Positions 26,030 to 34,784 of a stretch of 64,000 nt of DNA are shown one piece after another. The DNA is from Hafnia psychrotolerans (lineage in GTDB: Bacteria > Pseudomonadota > Gammaproteobacteria > Enterobacterales > Enterobacteriaceae), in the NCBI RefSeq assembly GCF_014639435.1, contig NZ_BMFZ01000002.1, positions 310,001-374,000 on the forward strand. Reading direction: 5' to 3'. The translations under genes were made by a program, and so were the position numbers. The notes under the pieces were generated by a model. It was not told the DNA's origin and did not search any database. It saw nothing but the letters and a program-made list of their open reading frames with translations. Each line of letters opens with the position of its first letter. Within the stretch, counting starts at the first letter, position 1.

Positions 26030-27361
26030 TTACATCATTCCCGGTTTTTTGATATCACTGCCGTCACTAAAACGGCTATAGCGGAAAGGTGTCGGGTCGA
26101 CAACCGGTGTGCTAGCGGTCACAAGGTCAGACATCAGGCTACCCGCACCCGGTCCAATACCAAAACCGTGACCACTGTAACCGGCAGAAATAAACAGCCC
26201 CGGCAGCTTCTCTACCTCAGAAATGACTGGCACGGCGTCGGGCGTGCTGTCTATCATGCCGCCCCACGACTGCACCACTTTTACCGCACCCAGTTCGGGA
26301 TATTCACGCCGCATGGCGTCAATGCCTTCTTGCACCATCGCATGGTCCGGCTCGGGGTCGAGTATGCGCATTTGTTCAAACGGCGAGCGGGCATCAAATT
26401 GCCATTTCCCCAAGGCCTCCGGTCCTTCAAAGAACGCGCCGGGGCTAAAATGAACATGGAGATTTTTACGACGAGCCAGGAAGGTAGGGTAAAACTTTTT
26501 AGCATAGCGTAAGCCCTGTGGACCGATATCCAATCGCCCTCTTCCCGAGATTGACAGCGTATAGCTGCCGTCGAGCTGCGGACGACAGGCAAAACTTTCG
26601 GTGTAGAGCGGTATCTTGATCACTTGCTGGATCGGCGCGGTGCGCATCGCGGTGCCGACCACATTCCCCAACGGTAAATCGATGCCGTGGCGGCGGCAAA
26701 ACATTGAGCTCCATGCCCCTCCGGCACACACCACCGAACTGGTGCGGATTAATCCGCGCTCAGTCCATACGCCGCTCACCCGGCCCGCCGATACGTCGAG
26801 TCCACGGACAGCGCATTGCTGAAACACCTGTGCACCAAGCTTTTGTGCGGCAATGGCTAACCCCGGCGCGGCCAGCGAGGGTTCTGCGTGACCGTCCGTC
26901 GGCGAATATACGCCACCTAACCAGTCCGAGGTGCTGCCTGTGGTGAGCGTTTTAGCCCGTGCGGCAGTAAGAATTTCGCTGTGCATACCGTAGTTTTTCG
27001 CCATCTCTCCCCATGTTGTCCAGGCGTCGATCTCCGCCTGCTGTTTGGTGGCATATAACAAACCAGTATTGCGAAAGCCCAGCTCTTCACCGGTCTCCTC
27101 TTTAAGCACTTTCCAGCGCTGAAGAGCATGGATTGACAGCGGCAGTTCGCGCTCGTCGCGGTTCTGCTGACGGCACCAGCCCCAATTGCGGCTGGACTGT
27201 TCTGCACCAATTAATCCCTTCTCAAGCAAAACCACAGAAACCCCTTTACGCGCGAGTTCGTAGGCGGTAGCGACACCGGCAATGCCTCCACCAATGACCA
27301 CCACATCAACCGCGTCGGGAAATAGATGACTGTCTTGTACAAATCTAATCGGTGCTGGCAT
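26030..27361 (-). CDS. FAD-dependent amine/amino-acid oxidoreductase, DAO family (443 aa)
   Basis: The FAD-binding motif is VVVIGGGIAGVATAYELARK (about residues 20-39), followed by SSRNWGWCRQQNRDERE, a block typical of the OrdL/PuuB-related oxidases. The C-terminal flavin contact is LFISAGYSGHGFGIGPGAG. The family oxidises secondary or primary amines such as gamma-glutamylputrescine, sarcosine or D-amino acids. The gene is immediately followed by the GNAT gene and preceded by the ABC ATPase gene (84-nt gap). It is one of two DAO oxidases in this cluster, which suggests two amine oxidations or two substrates. Confidence 0.82.
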   Translation of the reverse strand: MPAPIRFVQDSHLFPDAVDVVVIGGGIAGVATAYELARKGVSVVLLEKGLIGAEQSSRNWGWCRQQNRDERELPLSIHALQRWKVLKEETGEELGFRNTGLLYATKQQAEIDAWTTWGEMAKNYGMHSEILTAARAKTLTTGSTSDWLGGVYSPTDGHAEPSLAAPGLAIAAQKLGAQVFQQCAVRGLDVSAGRVSGVWTERGLIRTSSVVCAGGAWSSMFCRRHGIDLPLGNVVGTAMRTAPIQQVIKIPLYTESFACRPQLDGSYTLSISGRGRLDIGPQGLRYAKKFYPTFLARRKNLHVHFSPGAFFEGPEALGKWQFDARSPFEQMRILDPEPDHAMVQEGIDAMRREYPELGAVKVVQSWGGMIDSTPDAVPVISEVEKLPGLFISAGYSGHGFGIGPGAGSLMSDLVTASTPVVDPTPFRYSRFSDGSDIKKPGMM

Positions 27362-27445
27362 CGACTGTTTTCCTTATTGAAACGTAATACCTGGCGCTTG
27401 TTTGAGGTAATGAATTTATAAGCAAAACCATTACATTTTCGGCAG

Positions 27446-29149
27446 TTAAACCACGTCACTGTCCTGCTCGTCAAGCCATCCCTGACGGAGCTCAGGCACG
27501 GCGCGTTTAAGCTTTTCGTAGTAAAGATGACTGGTGGGCTTGTCAAAATCGGTACGGCTGACCTGAGTGACCATTTTTCCATTATTGACGACAATAATGT
27601 CGTCGCAAATGGAGCGTACGGCATGAAGGTCATGGCTGATAAACAGAAACGAAACCTTCAGTTCACGACGCAGTTCGGAGATTAAATCCAGAATTGCAGC
27701 GGCGACCACAGAATCCAGCGCTGACGTCACTTCATCACAAAGAATAAGATCCGGTTCCGCCGCCAGCGCTCGCGCCAGGTTGACGCGCTGCTTCTGTCCA
27801 CCAGACAATGCACATGGCTTACGATGCAAAATGCTGTGCGGCAAACGGACAAGATCGAGAAGCTGTTTAAGTCGGGCATCGAGCGATATGCCCTGAAGTC
27901 CGTGGAAGAACACCAACGGACGCTTCAAAATGGTCGCAATAGTCTGGCTTGGGTTAAGCGCAGTATCGGCCATCTGAAACACAAACTGTACGCGGCGGAG
28001 TTCGTCTAGGGTGCGGGCTGACATATCGCCAGCCAGGTAGCTTCCGTTAAACAAGATATAGCCATGACTCGGAACAATCATGCCCGCAATCGCGCACGCC
28101 AGCGTGGTTTTACCCGACCCCGACTCACCAATAATACCAATCGCCTGTCCCGGATAGAGTTTGAAATTGATATCATGCAGGATGCTGATTTTCGGTTGAC
28201 CGTTCGCATCGAGGGGACCATATCCGGCAGCCATCTCGCGCACCTCAAGCAAACAACTCACTGGCGCATCTTCGGGCTGCCACGGGCTATTGCGCGGTAG
28301 GTGTTGTGCAGCGTCGAGCAGGCTACGGGTATAAGCTGAAGCGGGTCGCTGCAGCAAATCTTCTGTGGTGCCGTATTCAGCGACTCGCCCTTTTAGCAGC
28401 ACCAGGATTTTGTCGGCCATTTGCGCGACCACCGCGAGATCATGGCTGACATAGATTGCCGTGGTACCTCGCTGCTTCACTACGCGGCGGAAAGTCTTTA
28501 AGACTTCAAGCTGGGTGGTGACATCAAGCGCCGTGGTCGGTTCATCGAGAATAACCACCTCTGGGTCACCAATCAGCGCCATCGCTGCCATCACGCGCTG
28601 CAACTGCCCTCCAGAGACCTGGTGTGGATAGCGCTTGCCGATAGTTTCAGGTGAAGGCAGCGCCAGCTCGCGGAAAAGCGCCACCGCTTTTTTCTCGGCC
28701 TCGGCGCGTTTCATGGTGCCATGAATCAACACAGGCTCCACTACCTGTTCCATTAGCGTCATCGCGGGGTTAAACGAAGCCGCCGCGCTCTGCGCGATAT
28801 ATGACACGGTGGAGCCGCGAAATTGGCTCAGTTGACGTGCACTCAGTTGGGTGACGTCAGTTCCTGCCAGTTGAATATGTCCTTCACTAATGCGGCAACC
28901 GTGACGCGCGTAACCCATCAACGCCAGCGCAATGGTGGTTTTTCCGGAGCCGGACTCGCCAATGAGCGCCAGGACTTCGCCTTTTTTCACATCAAAGCTG
29001 ATGTCTGAAACCAGCACGATCGGCTCGTCACCGTCGTTGATGGCCTGCACCTCGAGATGGCTTACCCTGACAATAACCGATGCGTCGAACTGCGTTTCCG
29101 GCGTCAGTTCCCTGACATCAGACGGTGAATTAATTGAAGCGGTATTCAT
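27446..29149 (-). CDS. Dipeptide/oligopeptide-type ABC transporter, fused dual ATPase (567 aa)
   Basis: Two ABC domains in one chain, as in GsiA or a DppD-DppF fusion. The first has GESGSGKTT, signature VSGGQLQRV and Walker [15 protein letters not shown]. The second (from about residue 300) has [18 protein letters not shown] and LILCDEVTSALDSV. Switch histidines lie in YVSHDLAVV and FISHDLHAV. It overlaps the upstream permease gene by four bases. With the two permeases and the Tat-exported binding protein it forms a complete import system for a peptide-like or conjugated compound. Confidence 0.88.
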   Translation of the reverse strand: MNTASINSPSDVRELTPETQFDASVIVRVSHLEVQAINDGDEPIVLVSDISFDVKKGEVLALIGESGSGKTTIALALMGYARHGCRISEGHIQLAGTDVTQLSARQLSQFRGSTVSYIAQSAAASFNPAMTLMEQVVEPVLIHGTMKRAEAEKKAVALFRELALPSPETIGKRYPHQVSGGQLQRVMAAMALIGDPEVVILDEPTTALDVTTQLEVLKTFRRVVKQRGTTAIYVSHDLAVVAQMADKILVLLKGRVAEYGTTEDLLQRPASAYTRSLLDAAQHLPRNSPWQPEDAPVSCLLEVREMAAGYGPLDANGQPKISILHDINFKLYPGQAIGIIGESGSGKTTLACAIAGMIVPSHGYILFNGSYLAGDMSARTLDELRRVQFVFQMADTALNPSQTIATILKRPLVFFHGLQGISLDARLKQLLDLVRLPHSILHRKPCALSGGQKQRVNLARALAAEPDLILCDEVTSALDSVVAAAILDLISELRRELKVSFLFISHDLHAVRSICDDIIVVNNGKMVTQVSRTDFDKPTSHLYYEKLKRAVPELRQGWLDEQDSDVV

Positions 29150-30018
29150 GCCAACTCCTCTTCCAGTTCATGCCGGGTCGCACGACGTGATTGCAAGCTG
29201 TCGATGAACAGATTGACGCCAATGGTCAGGCTGGCAATCGCCAGGGCTGGCACCAGCACTGCCGGAGATCCATCAAATAACGCCTGTAAATTTTCATGCA
29301 CCAGGGTTCCCCAGTCAGCGTAAGGTGGCTGTACTCCCAGTCCCAGAAAACTCAGGCCACTTAACAACAGCACGATGTAAACAAAGCGCAGGCCAAAGTC
29401 AGTGAGCATCGGGTGTAACATGTTGGGTAGCACGTCGGTCAGCGCGATATAGAGTTTGCTTTCGCCGCGCAAATGCGCCGCCTGCACATAATCCATAGAA
29501 CGCAAGTTGGAAGCCATCGCGTAGGCAATGCGGTATGCGCCCGGCCAGTAGGTGATGATCGCAGTGAGGGTAAGCATCGGCAGCGAAGAACCAAACACGG
29601 CGACCATCAGCAGCGCCATGATTTTACCCGGCATAATCAGCAAGGCATCGTTGATGCGGCCCAGTAACTCTTCCAGCCACTTGCCGGACATGGCGGCCAA
29701 CAAAGCTAATAGCGTACCGAAGACGCTGGCGAGAACGGCGGCGGAGAGCGCCAGGCCAATCGAATAGCGCGCGCCGTAAAGCACCCGCGTCAACATGTCC
29801 CGCCCAAGATAGTCGGTGCCGAGCAGAAAGGCGCGGCTAAACCCTTCATCGATACCGCCGCCGGAGATATCTTCAATATTGTAAGGTGAAAGACAGCCGC
29901 CAAATATCGCCATGCATAGCCAAAAGAGAGTCATCACCAGCCCTACGCGGCCGCTAATAGATAACGAGCGCCAGAAGTTCAGTGCCGTTTTCAACAACAT
30001 GACTATTTTACGCATCAC
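29146..30018 (-). CDS. Peptide-type ABC transporter, DppC-like permease (290 aa)
   Basis: An inner-membrane subunit with an N-terminal cytosolic segment, then LVMTLFWLCMAIFGGCLSPY, and the conserved LGTDYLGRDMLTRVLYGAR that marks DppC/OppC proteins. The EAA loop reads YVQAAHLRGESKLYIALTDV then LPNMLHP. FLGLGVQPPYADWGTLV near the end is diagnostic. It lies 22 nt after the DppB-like gene and overlaps the ATPase gene. Confidence 0.88.
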   Translation of the reverse strand: MMRKIVMLLKTALNFWRSLSISGRVGLVMTLFWLCMAIFGGCLSPYNIEDISGGGIDEGFSRAFLLGTDYLGRDMLTRVLYGARYSIGLALSAAVLASVFGTLLALLAAMSGKWLEELLGRINDALLIMPGKIMALLMVAVFGSSLPMLTLTAIITYWPGAYRIAYAMASNLRSMDYVQAAHLRGESKLYIALTDVLPNMLHPMLTDFGLRFVYIVLLLSGLSFLGLGVQPPYADWGTLVHENLQALFDGSPAVLVPALAIASLTIGVNLFIDSLQSRRATRHELEEELA

Positions 30019-30040
30019 TGAGTCCTCTGTAGAGAGTCGC

Positions 30041-30994
30041 TTATTTTTTCAGCTTGGGATTAAAAGCAATGGTGGCGATATCAGCCAGCAGCAACAACAC
30101 CAGATAGCAGGTGCTGAACAGCATCACACACAGTTGCACAATAGGCAGGTCGCGGTTGCTCACCGCATCCACCATCTGACTGGCAAGTCCTGGATAGCTG
30201 AAAATGGTTTCGATAATAATCACGCCGCCAAACAGATAGGACAGGCTGAGCGAAATCGCGTTGGCAATCGGCCCCACCGCATTGGGCAACGCGTGACGCA
30301 GTACGGCACGCAGTGGCCGCACCCCCTTTAGCAGCGTCATTTCAAGATAGGGACTGTCGAGCTGGTTGATGATGGCCGAGCGGGTCATGCGCGCCATCTG
30401 TGCCACCAGTACACAACATAAGGTGAACACCGGCAGCGCATAGCTGCGCAGGTAACCGAGAAAGTCCTGGTCGGCTGAACCCAGTGACATCGCCGGGAAC
30501 CAGCGCAGGTGGACAGCGAACACCATAACAGCGACGGTAGCGACCAAAAACTCGGGGACCGCCACCACCGCCATGGTGCCAACCACTAATATCCGATCAA
30601 TCAGCGATCCCCTTTTCATCGCCGCCGTAATGCCAATAATCACCGCCAACGGTACGGATACCAGTGTTGTGATGCCCGCCAGTTCAAAGGTGGCGGGAAT
30701 ACGCTGGGCAACCAATTGGCTCACCGGTAGATGGTTGGCGAAGGACGTACCAAAATCGCCGTGCAACATACCGCCGAGCCAAGCAAAATAACGCGTCCAA
30801 ATCGGCAAGTTCAGACCAAGCTGTTCGCGTAGGGCTGCCACCGTTTCCGGCGTAGCGGCTTGCCCCAGGAGTTGCTGGGCTGCATCGCCGGGTAGCATGC
30901 TGGTGATGACAAACACCAGCGCAGAAACGATAAACAGCGTCAACATGCCCGAACCAAGACGACGAAGAATAAGGAAAAGGATAAGCTGATTCAT
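30041..30994 (-). CDS. Peptide-type ABC transporter, DppB-like permease (317 aa)
   Basis: The membrane subunit begins LILRRLGSGMLTLFIVSALV. It carries LPGDAAQQLLG, the periplasmic DppB region, then GDFGTSFANHLPVSQLVAQR and FELAGITTLVSVPLAVIIGI. The EAA-like loop is YLEMTLLKGVRPLRAVLRHA. The C-terminal part holds SYPGLASQMVDAVSNRDLPI. It starts 13 nt after the binding-protein gene, so the two are tightly coupled. Confidence 0.88.
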   Translation of the reverse strand: MNQLILFLILRRLGSGMLTLFIVSALVFVITSMLPGDAAQQLLGQAATPETVAALREQLGLNLPIWTRYFAWLGGMLHGDFGTSFANHLPVSQLVAQRIPATFELAGITTLVSVPLAVIIGITAAMKRGSLIDRILVVGTMAVVAVPEFLVATVAVMVFAVHLRWFPAMSLGSADQDFLGYLRSYALPVFTLCCVLVAQMARMTRSAIINQLDSPYLEMTLLKGVRPLRAVLRHALPNAVGPIANAISLSLSYLFGGVIIIETIFSYPGLASQMVDAVSNRDLPIVQLCVMLFSTCYLVLLLLADIATIAFNPKLKK

Positions 30995-31007
30995 TACCGC
31001 CTCCGAA

Positions 31008-32630
31008 TCACGATGCCAACCAGACGAACTCGCTGAAGCGATAGCCCATCATCATGCCGGACGGATAAGACTCCACCCCTTTAACTTTATTGCTGTAACC
31101 GTCCAGTGAGCTGATAAACAGCGGAATAATGGTACCGCAGTGGTTATAGACCAGCGCCTGCATGTCGCCATACATCTGCTTGCGCTTGGCCTGATCGCGT
31201 TCGCCACGTGCCGCTGTCACCAGTTGGTCGAACTGCACATTTTTCCAACCGGATTCATTCCAAGGCGCATCAGACTTGTAGAACTGACTGAACAGCATAT
31301 CGAGTGTGGGACGTGGATTGACCGAGCCGTAAGAGATCGGATGCTTCATCCAGTGTTGCGACCAGTAATTGTCATAGGGCACGCGGCGAACTTTCAGATT
31401 CATGCCGACCTGTGAACCAAGCTGTTGCAGGAATTGCGCACCCTCAACAGACCCTTCGATATTATCAGTCGCCACAATCTCCAGGCTCGGCTTCACCAGA
31501 CCAGACTTTTTGAGGTAGAACCTGGCTTTATCGAGGTCGTTAGGACGCTGCGGCAGATCCTTGTTGAAAAAGGGATGCCATGGCGGAACTGGATGATCGT
31601 TGGCAAGGGTGCCGAAACCCTGCATGACGGTCTTCAGCAGGACTTCACGCGGCTGTAAGTACTTCATGGCCAATACAAAGTCCGGATTACGGGTTATCGC
31701 TGCGTCCTGACGCAGGATCAGATCGCTGTACATGCCAGATTTACTCTCCAGCACGGAGCATGAGTTTGATCCGTTGATTCGTTTTACATCGCGTGAGCTG
31801 ATGGTAGAGACAAAGTGCAGCTCACCAGAGAGCAACGCATTAACGCGCGCGGCCTGATCTGTCACACCCAGCAGTTCTACCTGGTCGAGATGAGGCAAGC
31901 CCGGCTTCCAGAAGTTCTTGTTGCGTGTACCAAGGGTACGCGTGCCCGGAGAGAATTCTTTGCAAGAGTAAGGGCCGGTGCCAATGGCTTTGCTAAAATC
32001 TTTCGTGCCGTCCTGCACGATAAGGAAAGCGGGCGTACCGAGGATTGACGGCAAGTCAAAGTTTGGCTGATCAAGTTTGATTTCGACTTCCATCAGGCCG
32101 ACGGCTTTAACGGTGACAAACTGCTTGGCCAGTGCAATGGCGGTAGAGGCGACGGCGGGATCTTTATGACGCAATAATGAGAACATCACATCCTGCGAGG
32201 TCAGCGATTTTCCGTCGTGGAAGGTTACGCCCTGACGCAGTTTAATGCTCCAGGTCAGACCATCCTCGCTGGTCATCGACTCAGCCAACCCCATTTGCGG
32301 AATAAGTTGAGTGTCTAGCTCGGTCAACCCGCTGTAAAACATATACTGGCGCATGTAGTCGCCGCTGTTGTTAGCCCTGGCAGGATCCAGCGTATCCGCC
32401 GCAGAGGAATTTGACACAGCGGCGCGCAGTGTCCCTCCTTTAACCGGTTTAGCTTCAGCGGCCCAGGCGCTATTTGGCAGGCTGATGATACCGGTGCTTA
32501 ACGCCGCTCCGGCAGAGAATACTTTCATCATGCCACGGCGTGAAATGTTGATATCTGACAGTGATGATGTTGATAGAGATGAAGCAGACTTCGGTGTGAC
32601 TGGACCTGATTCTTTACGAAATTTACTCAT
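31008..32630 (-). CDS. Peptide-type ABC transporter, periplasmic binding protein with Tat signal (540 aa)
   Basis: A family 5 extracellular binding protein (DppA/OppA fold). The N-terminus is long and carries a twin-arginine motif, SRRGMMKVF at about residues 30-38. The hydrophobic stretch AGAALSTGIISL and cleavage near SAWA follow, so it is probably exported folded by Tat. The mature part shows GGTLRAAVSNSSAADTLDPA and SWSIKLRQGVTFHDGKSLTS, both diagnostic. GAGGAG lies 6 nt before the ATG. Family 5 proteins bind peptides, opines, nickel and amide-linked compounds; the enzymes around it suggest an amine conjugate. Confidence 0.87.
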   Translation of the reverse strand: MSKFRKESGPVTPKSASSLSTSSLSDINISRRGMMKVFSAGAALSTGIISLPNSAWAAEAKPVKGGTLRAAVSNSSAADTLDPARANNSGDYMRQYMFYSGLTELDTQLIPQMGLAESMTSEDGLTWSIKLRQGVTFHDGKSLTSQDVMFSLLRHKDPAVASTAIALAKQFVTVKAVGLMEVEIKLDQPNFDLPSILGTPAFLIVQDGTKDFSKAIGTGPYSCKEFSPGTRTLGTRNKNFWKPGLPHLDQVELLGVTDQAARVNALLSGELHFVSTISSRDVKRINGSNSCSVLESKSGMYSDLILRQDAAITRNPDFVLAMKYLQPREVLLKTVMQGFGTLANDHPVPPWHPFFNKDLPQRPNDLDKARFYLKKSGLVKPSLEIVATDNIEGSVEGAQFLQQLGSQVGMNLKVRRVPYDNYWSQHWMKHPISYGSVNPRPTLDMLFSQFYKSDAPWNESGWKNVQFDQLVTAARGERDQAKRKQMYGDMQALVYNHCGTIIPLFISSLDGYSNKVKGVESYPSGMMMGYRFSEFVWLAS

Positions 32631-32701
32631 TGAAATCTCCTCGAATGCGGTGTTTACCGAAAAAAGCCATTACTGCTATGGGATAACGCGTTGCCGCCGA
32701 C

Positions 32702-33979
32702 TTAACACACTTTGTCTTTCGCTTTGTAATACAGCCCCGCCACGGGTAAAAACCAGGGTTTGCCAAAGTAGCCGGGCATCGCCGCCCAATGGCTGCGCTG
32801 CCAGGGATTGCTTACCGGCTGGTCGGTAACCAATGCCGCCATCACCTTACCCATATAGACCGACATCTGGGTCCCGTGGCCGCTGTAGCCCATCGAATAG
32901 AACAAGCCCTCATGCTCTCCGGCGCGCGGTAGACGGTCAGCCGTCATGTCGACTAACCCGCCCCAACAGTAGTCAATGTTGACGTCTGCAAGTGGCGGGA
33001 ATAATTCGCGTAGTCCCTGACGCAGCACGCTGCCGCTGCGCACATCCGAGGTTGGGCTGCTGATAGCAAAGCGGGCTCGGCCACCAAAAATAAGTCGATT
33101 ATCCACGGTGGTACGGAAATAATTGCCGATATTGAGGGAGGTCACGTAGGTGCGATTATGGACAAACGTCTTCTGTACCTGTTCGGCGCTCAGCGGAGCG
33201 GTCGCAATAATAAAGCTGCCCACGGGCACAATACGGCGCTGAAACCACGAAAACGGCCCTTTATCCGACGTCCCGGTCGCCAGCAGCACACGACCTGCGT
33301 CAATCTCACCGCGTGCCGTGCTGACGCGATAACGGTGGCCGTCCACCTGCTGTAAACCGGTTACCGGGGTATTGGCGTGAATTACTGCACCTTTGTTGAC
33401 GGCTGCCTGTGCCAGCCCCACGCCGAATTTCCCCATGTGCATCTGACCGCCGTTCTTTTGCAGCAGGCCACCGTGAAAGGCATCGGAGCCGATTTCATCA
33501 CGGATTTGGCTGGCGTTAATCAATTCGACCTGACTGTCGACAGTGCGCCTGAGCAGTTCATAGGTTTTCACCAACGAAGAGAAATGCCTGGCCTTACTGG
33601 CCAGTTTGAGTTTACCGGTGCGGATTAAATCGCAGTCAATGGCTTCATCTTTTACAATCGACTGCACGTAATCCACCGCCTCGCTGTAGGCATGGTAGTA
33701 AATGGAGGCCTGCTCAAGGCCGATGCTGTCAACCAACGAGGAAAAATTTTGTGCTACACCGGCATTGCATTGTCCGCCGTTACGTCCCGAAGCCTGGCTC
33801 AGGATCTCCCCCGCTTCGAGCACGACCACGTCTACACCGGCCAGCGCCAGGTTGTAGGCAGCAGACAAACCGGTAAAACCGCCGCCAACGACGACAACCT
33901 CAGTTTTTTTCGGCAGGTCACCCCCTGCCGCACCGCTAAATACCGGTGCCGTTGCCTGCCAAAATGATTCAAGCTTCAT
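32702..33979 (-). CDS. FAD-dependent oxidase, PuuB/OrdL-like (425 aa)
   Basis: The FAD motif is VVVVGGGFTGLSAAYNLALA (residues about 28-47), then LSQASGRNGGQCNAGVAQNF, the block typical of gamma-glutamylputrescine oxidase PuuB. The C-terminus holds GLFYSMGYSGHGTQMSVYMG, the conserved flavin contact. PuuB oxidises the free amine end of gamma-glutamylputrescine to an aldehyde with release of ammonia and peroxide. An aldehyde dehydrogenase is encoded two genes upstream, as expected for such chemistry. PuuA and PuuD homologues are absent from the window, so the exact amine conjugate is unknown. Confidence 0.83.
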   Translation of the reverse strand: MKLESFWQATAPVFSGAAGGDLPKKTEVVVVGGGFTGLSAAYNLALAGVDVVVLEAGEILSQASGRNGGQCNAGVAQNFSSLVDSIGLEQASIYYHAYSEAVDYVQSIVKDEAIDCDLIRTGKLKLASKARHFSSLVKTYELLRRTVDSQVELINASQIRDEIGSDAFHGGLLQKNGGQMHMGKFGVGLAQAAVNKGAVIHANTPVTGLQQVDGHRYRVSTARGEIDAGRVLLATGTSDKGPFSWFQRRIVPVGSFIIATAPLSAEQVQKTFVHNRTYVTSLNIGNYFRTTVDNRLIFGGRARFAISSPTSDVRSGSVLRQGLRELFPPLADVNIDYCWGGLVDMTADRLPRAGEHEGLFYSMGYSGHGTQMSVYMGKVMAALVTDQPVSNPWQRSHWAAMPGYFGKPWFLPVAGLYYKAKDKVC

Positions 33980-34063
33980 GTTTTGCGCCTTATCCCATTC
34001 ACGTTTTTACTTCACGTCGACAATGACTGCGTGCCAATGCCCCTTCAGCAACAACGCTCTGAC

Positions 34064-34732
34064 TTACAGCCCAAGTACGCCGGGCAGCCCACCGATATCG
34101 TTGATTTCGGTGTAGCCATAGGCCGGATTCGCGGGCTCGTGGCCACGGTTGACCCAGACCTTGTTTTTTATCCCCATATCGTGGCAGGTCATCAGGTCAT
34201 AACGCAGACTGGAAGAGACGTGCAGAATGTCTTCAGGACCGCAACCCAACTGGTCGAGCATGTATTCAAAACCGCGCATTCTTGGCTTGTAGGACTGTGC
34301 CTGCTCCGAGGTAAAGACGCGATGGATAGGTGCGCCAAGGCGCGGTACATGATGAGAGATTAAGTCGTTCATGCTGTTGGTGAGCAGTACCAGCGGGAAC
34401 GCTTTGGCCACTGTCGCCAAACCAGCTGGCACATCAGCGTGAGGCCCCCAGGTGGCACAGGCTTCCATAATTCCGGCACCGTCGCTGTCCTGATACTCCA
34501 CGCCCCATTTCTTGCAGGTTCTTATCATTGCCTGGCAGACAACCTCACCATAAGGTTTCCAGGCACCCAGCACTTCGTCTAAGCGATAACAGGCAAAATC
34601 GTTAGTGAAGGGCAGCATGTCGTCAGCGCTAACGCGATCGGAGAAAATAGCGCTTGCCGCCCCGGCCATGTCGAATTTAATCAGCGTGCCGTAGCAGTCG
34701 AACGTAATAAACTTAGGTTTAAATACCGCCAT
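34064..34732 (-). CDS. HAD-superfamily hydrolase, haloacid dehalogenase type II (222 aa)
   Basis: HAD motif I is FITFDCYGTLIKF (nucleophile Asp about residue 10). Motif II is VLLTNSMND, and motif III/IV residues are in SYKPRMRGFEY and LHVSSSLRYDLMTCHDMG with NKVWVNRG. The pattern matches L-2-haloacid dehalogenase-like proteins, many of which have unknown physiological substrates. GAGGAAGG precedes the ATG. It sits between the aldehyde dehydrogenase and PuuB-like genes with gaps of 52 and 84 nt. Related HADs are often found in amine-degradation clusters, and its reaction here is not evident. Confidence 0.8.
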   Translation of the reverse strand: MAVFKPKFITFDCYGTLIKFDMAGAASAIFSDRVSADDMLPFTNDFACYRLDEVLGAWKPYGEVVCQAMIRTCKKWGVEYQDSDGAGIMEACATWGPHADVPAGLATVAKAFPLVLLTNSMNDLISHHVPRLGAPIHRVFTSEQAQSYKPRMRGFEYMLDQLGCGPEDILHVSSSLRYDLMTCHDMGIKNKVWVNRGHEPANPAYGYTEINDIGGLPGVLGL

Positions 34733-34784
34733 GATAATTTCCTTCCTCGATAGTATTTTCGTGGTGTAAAAAGAAGTAAAAACT

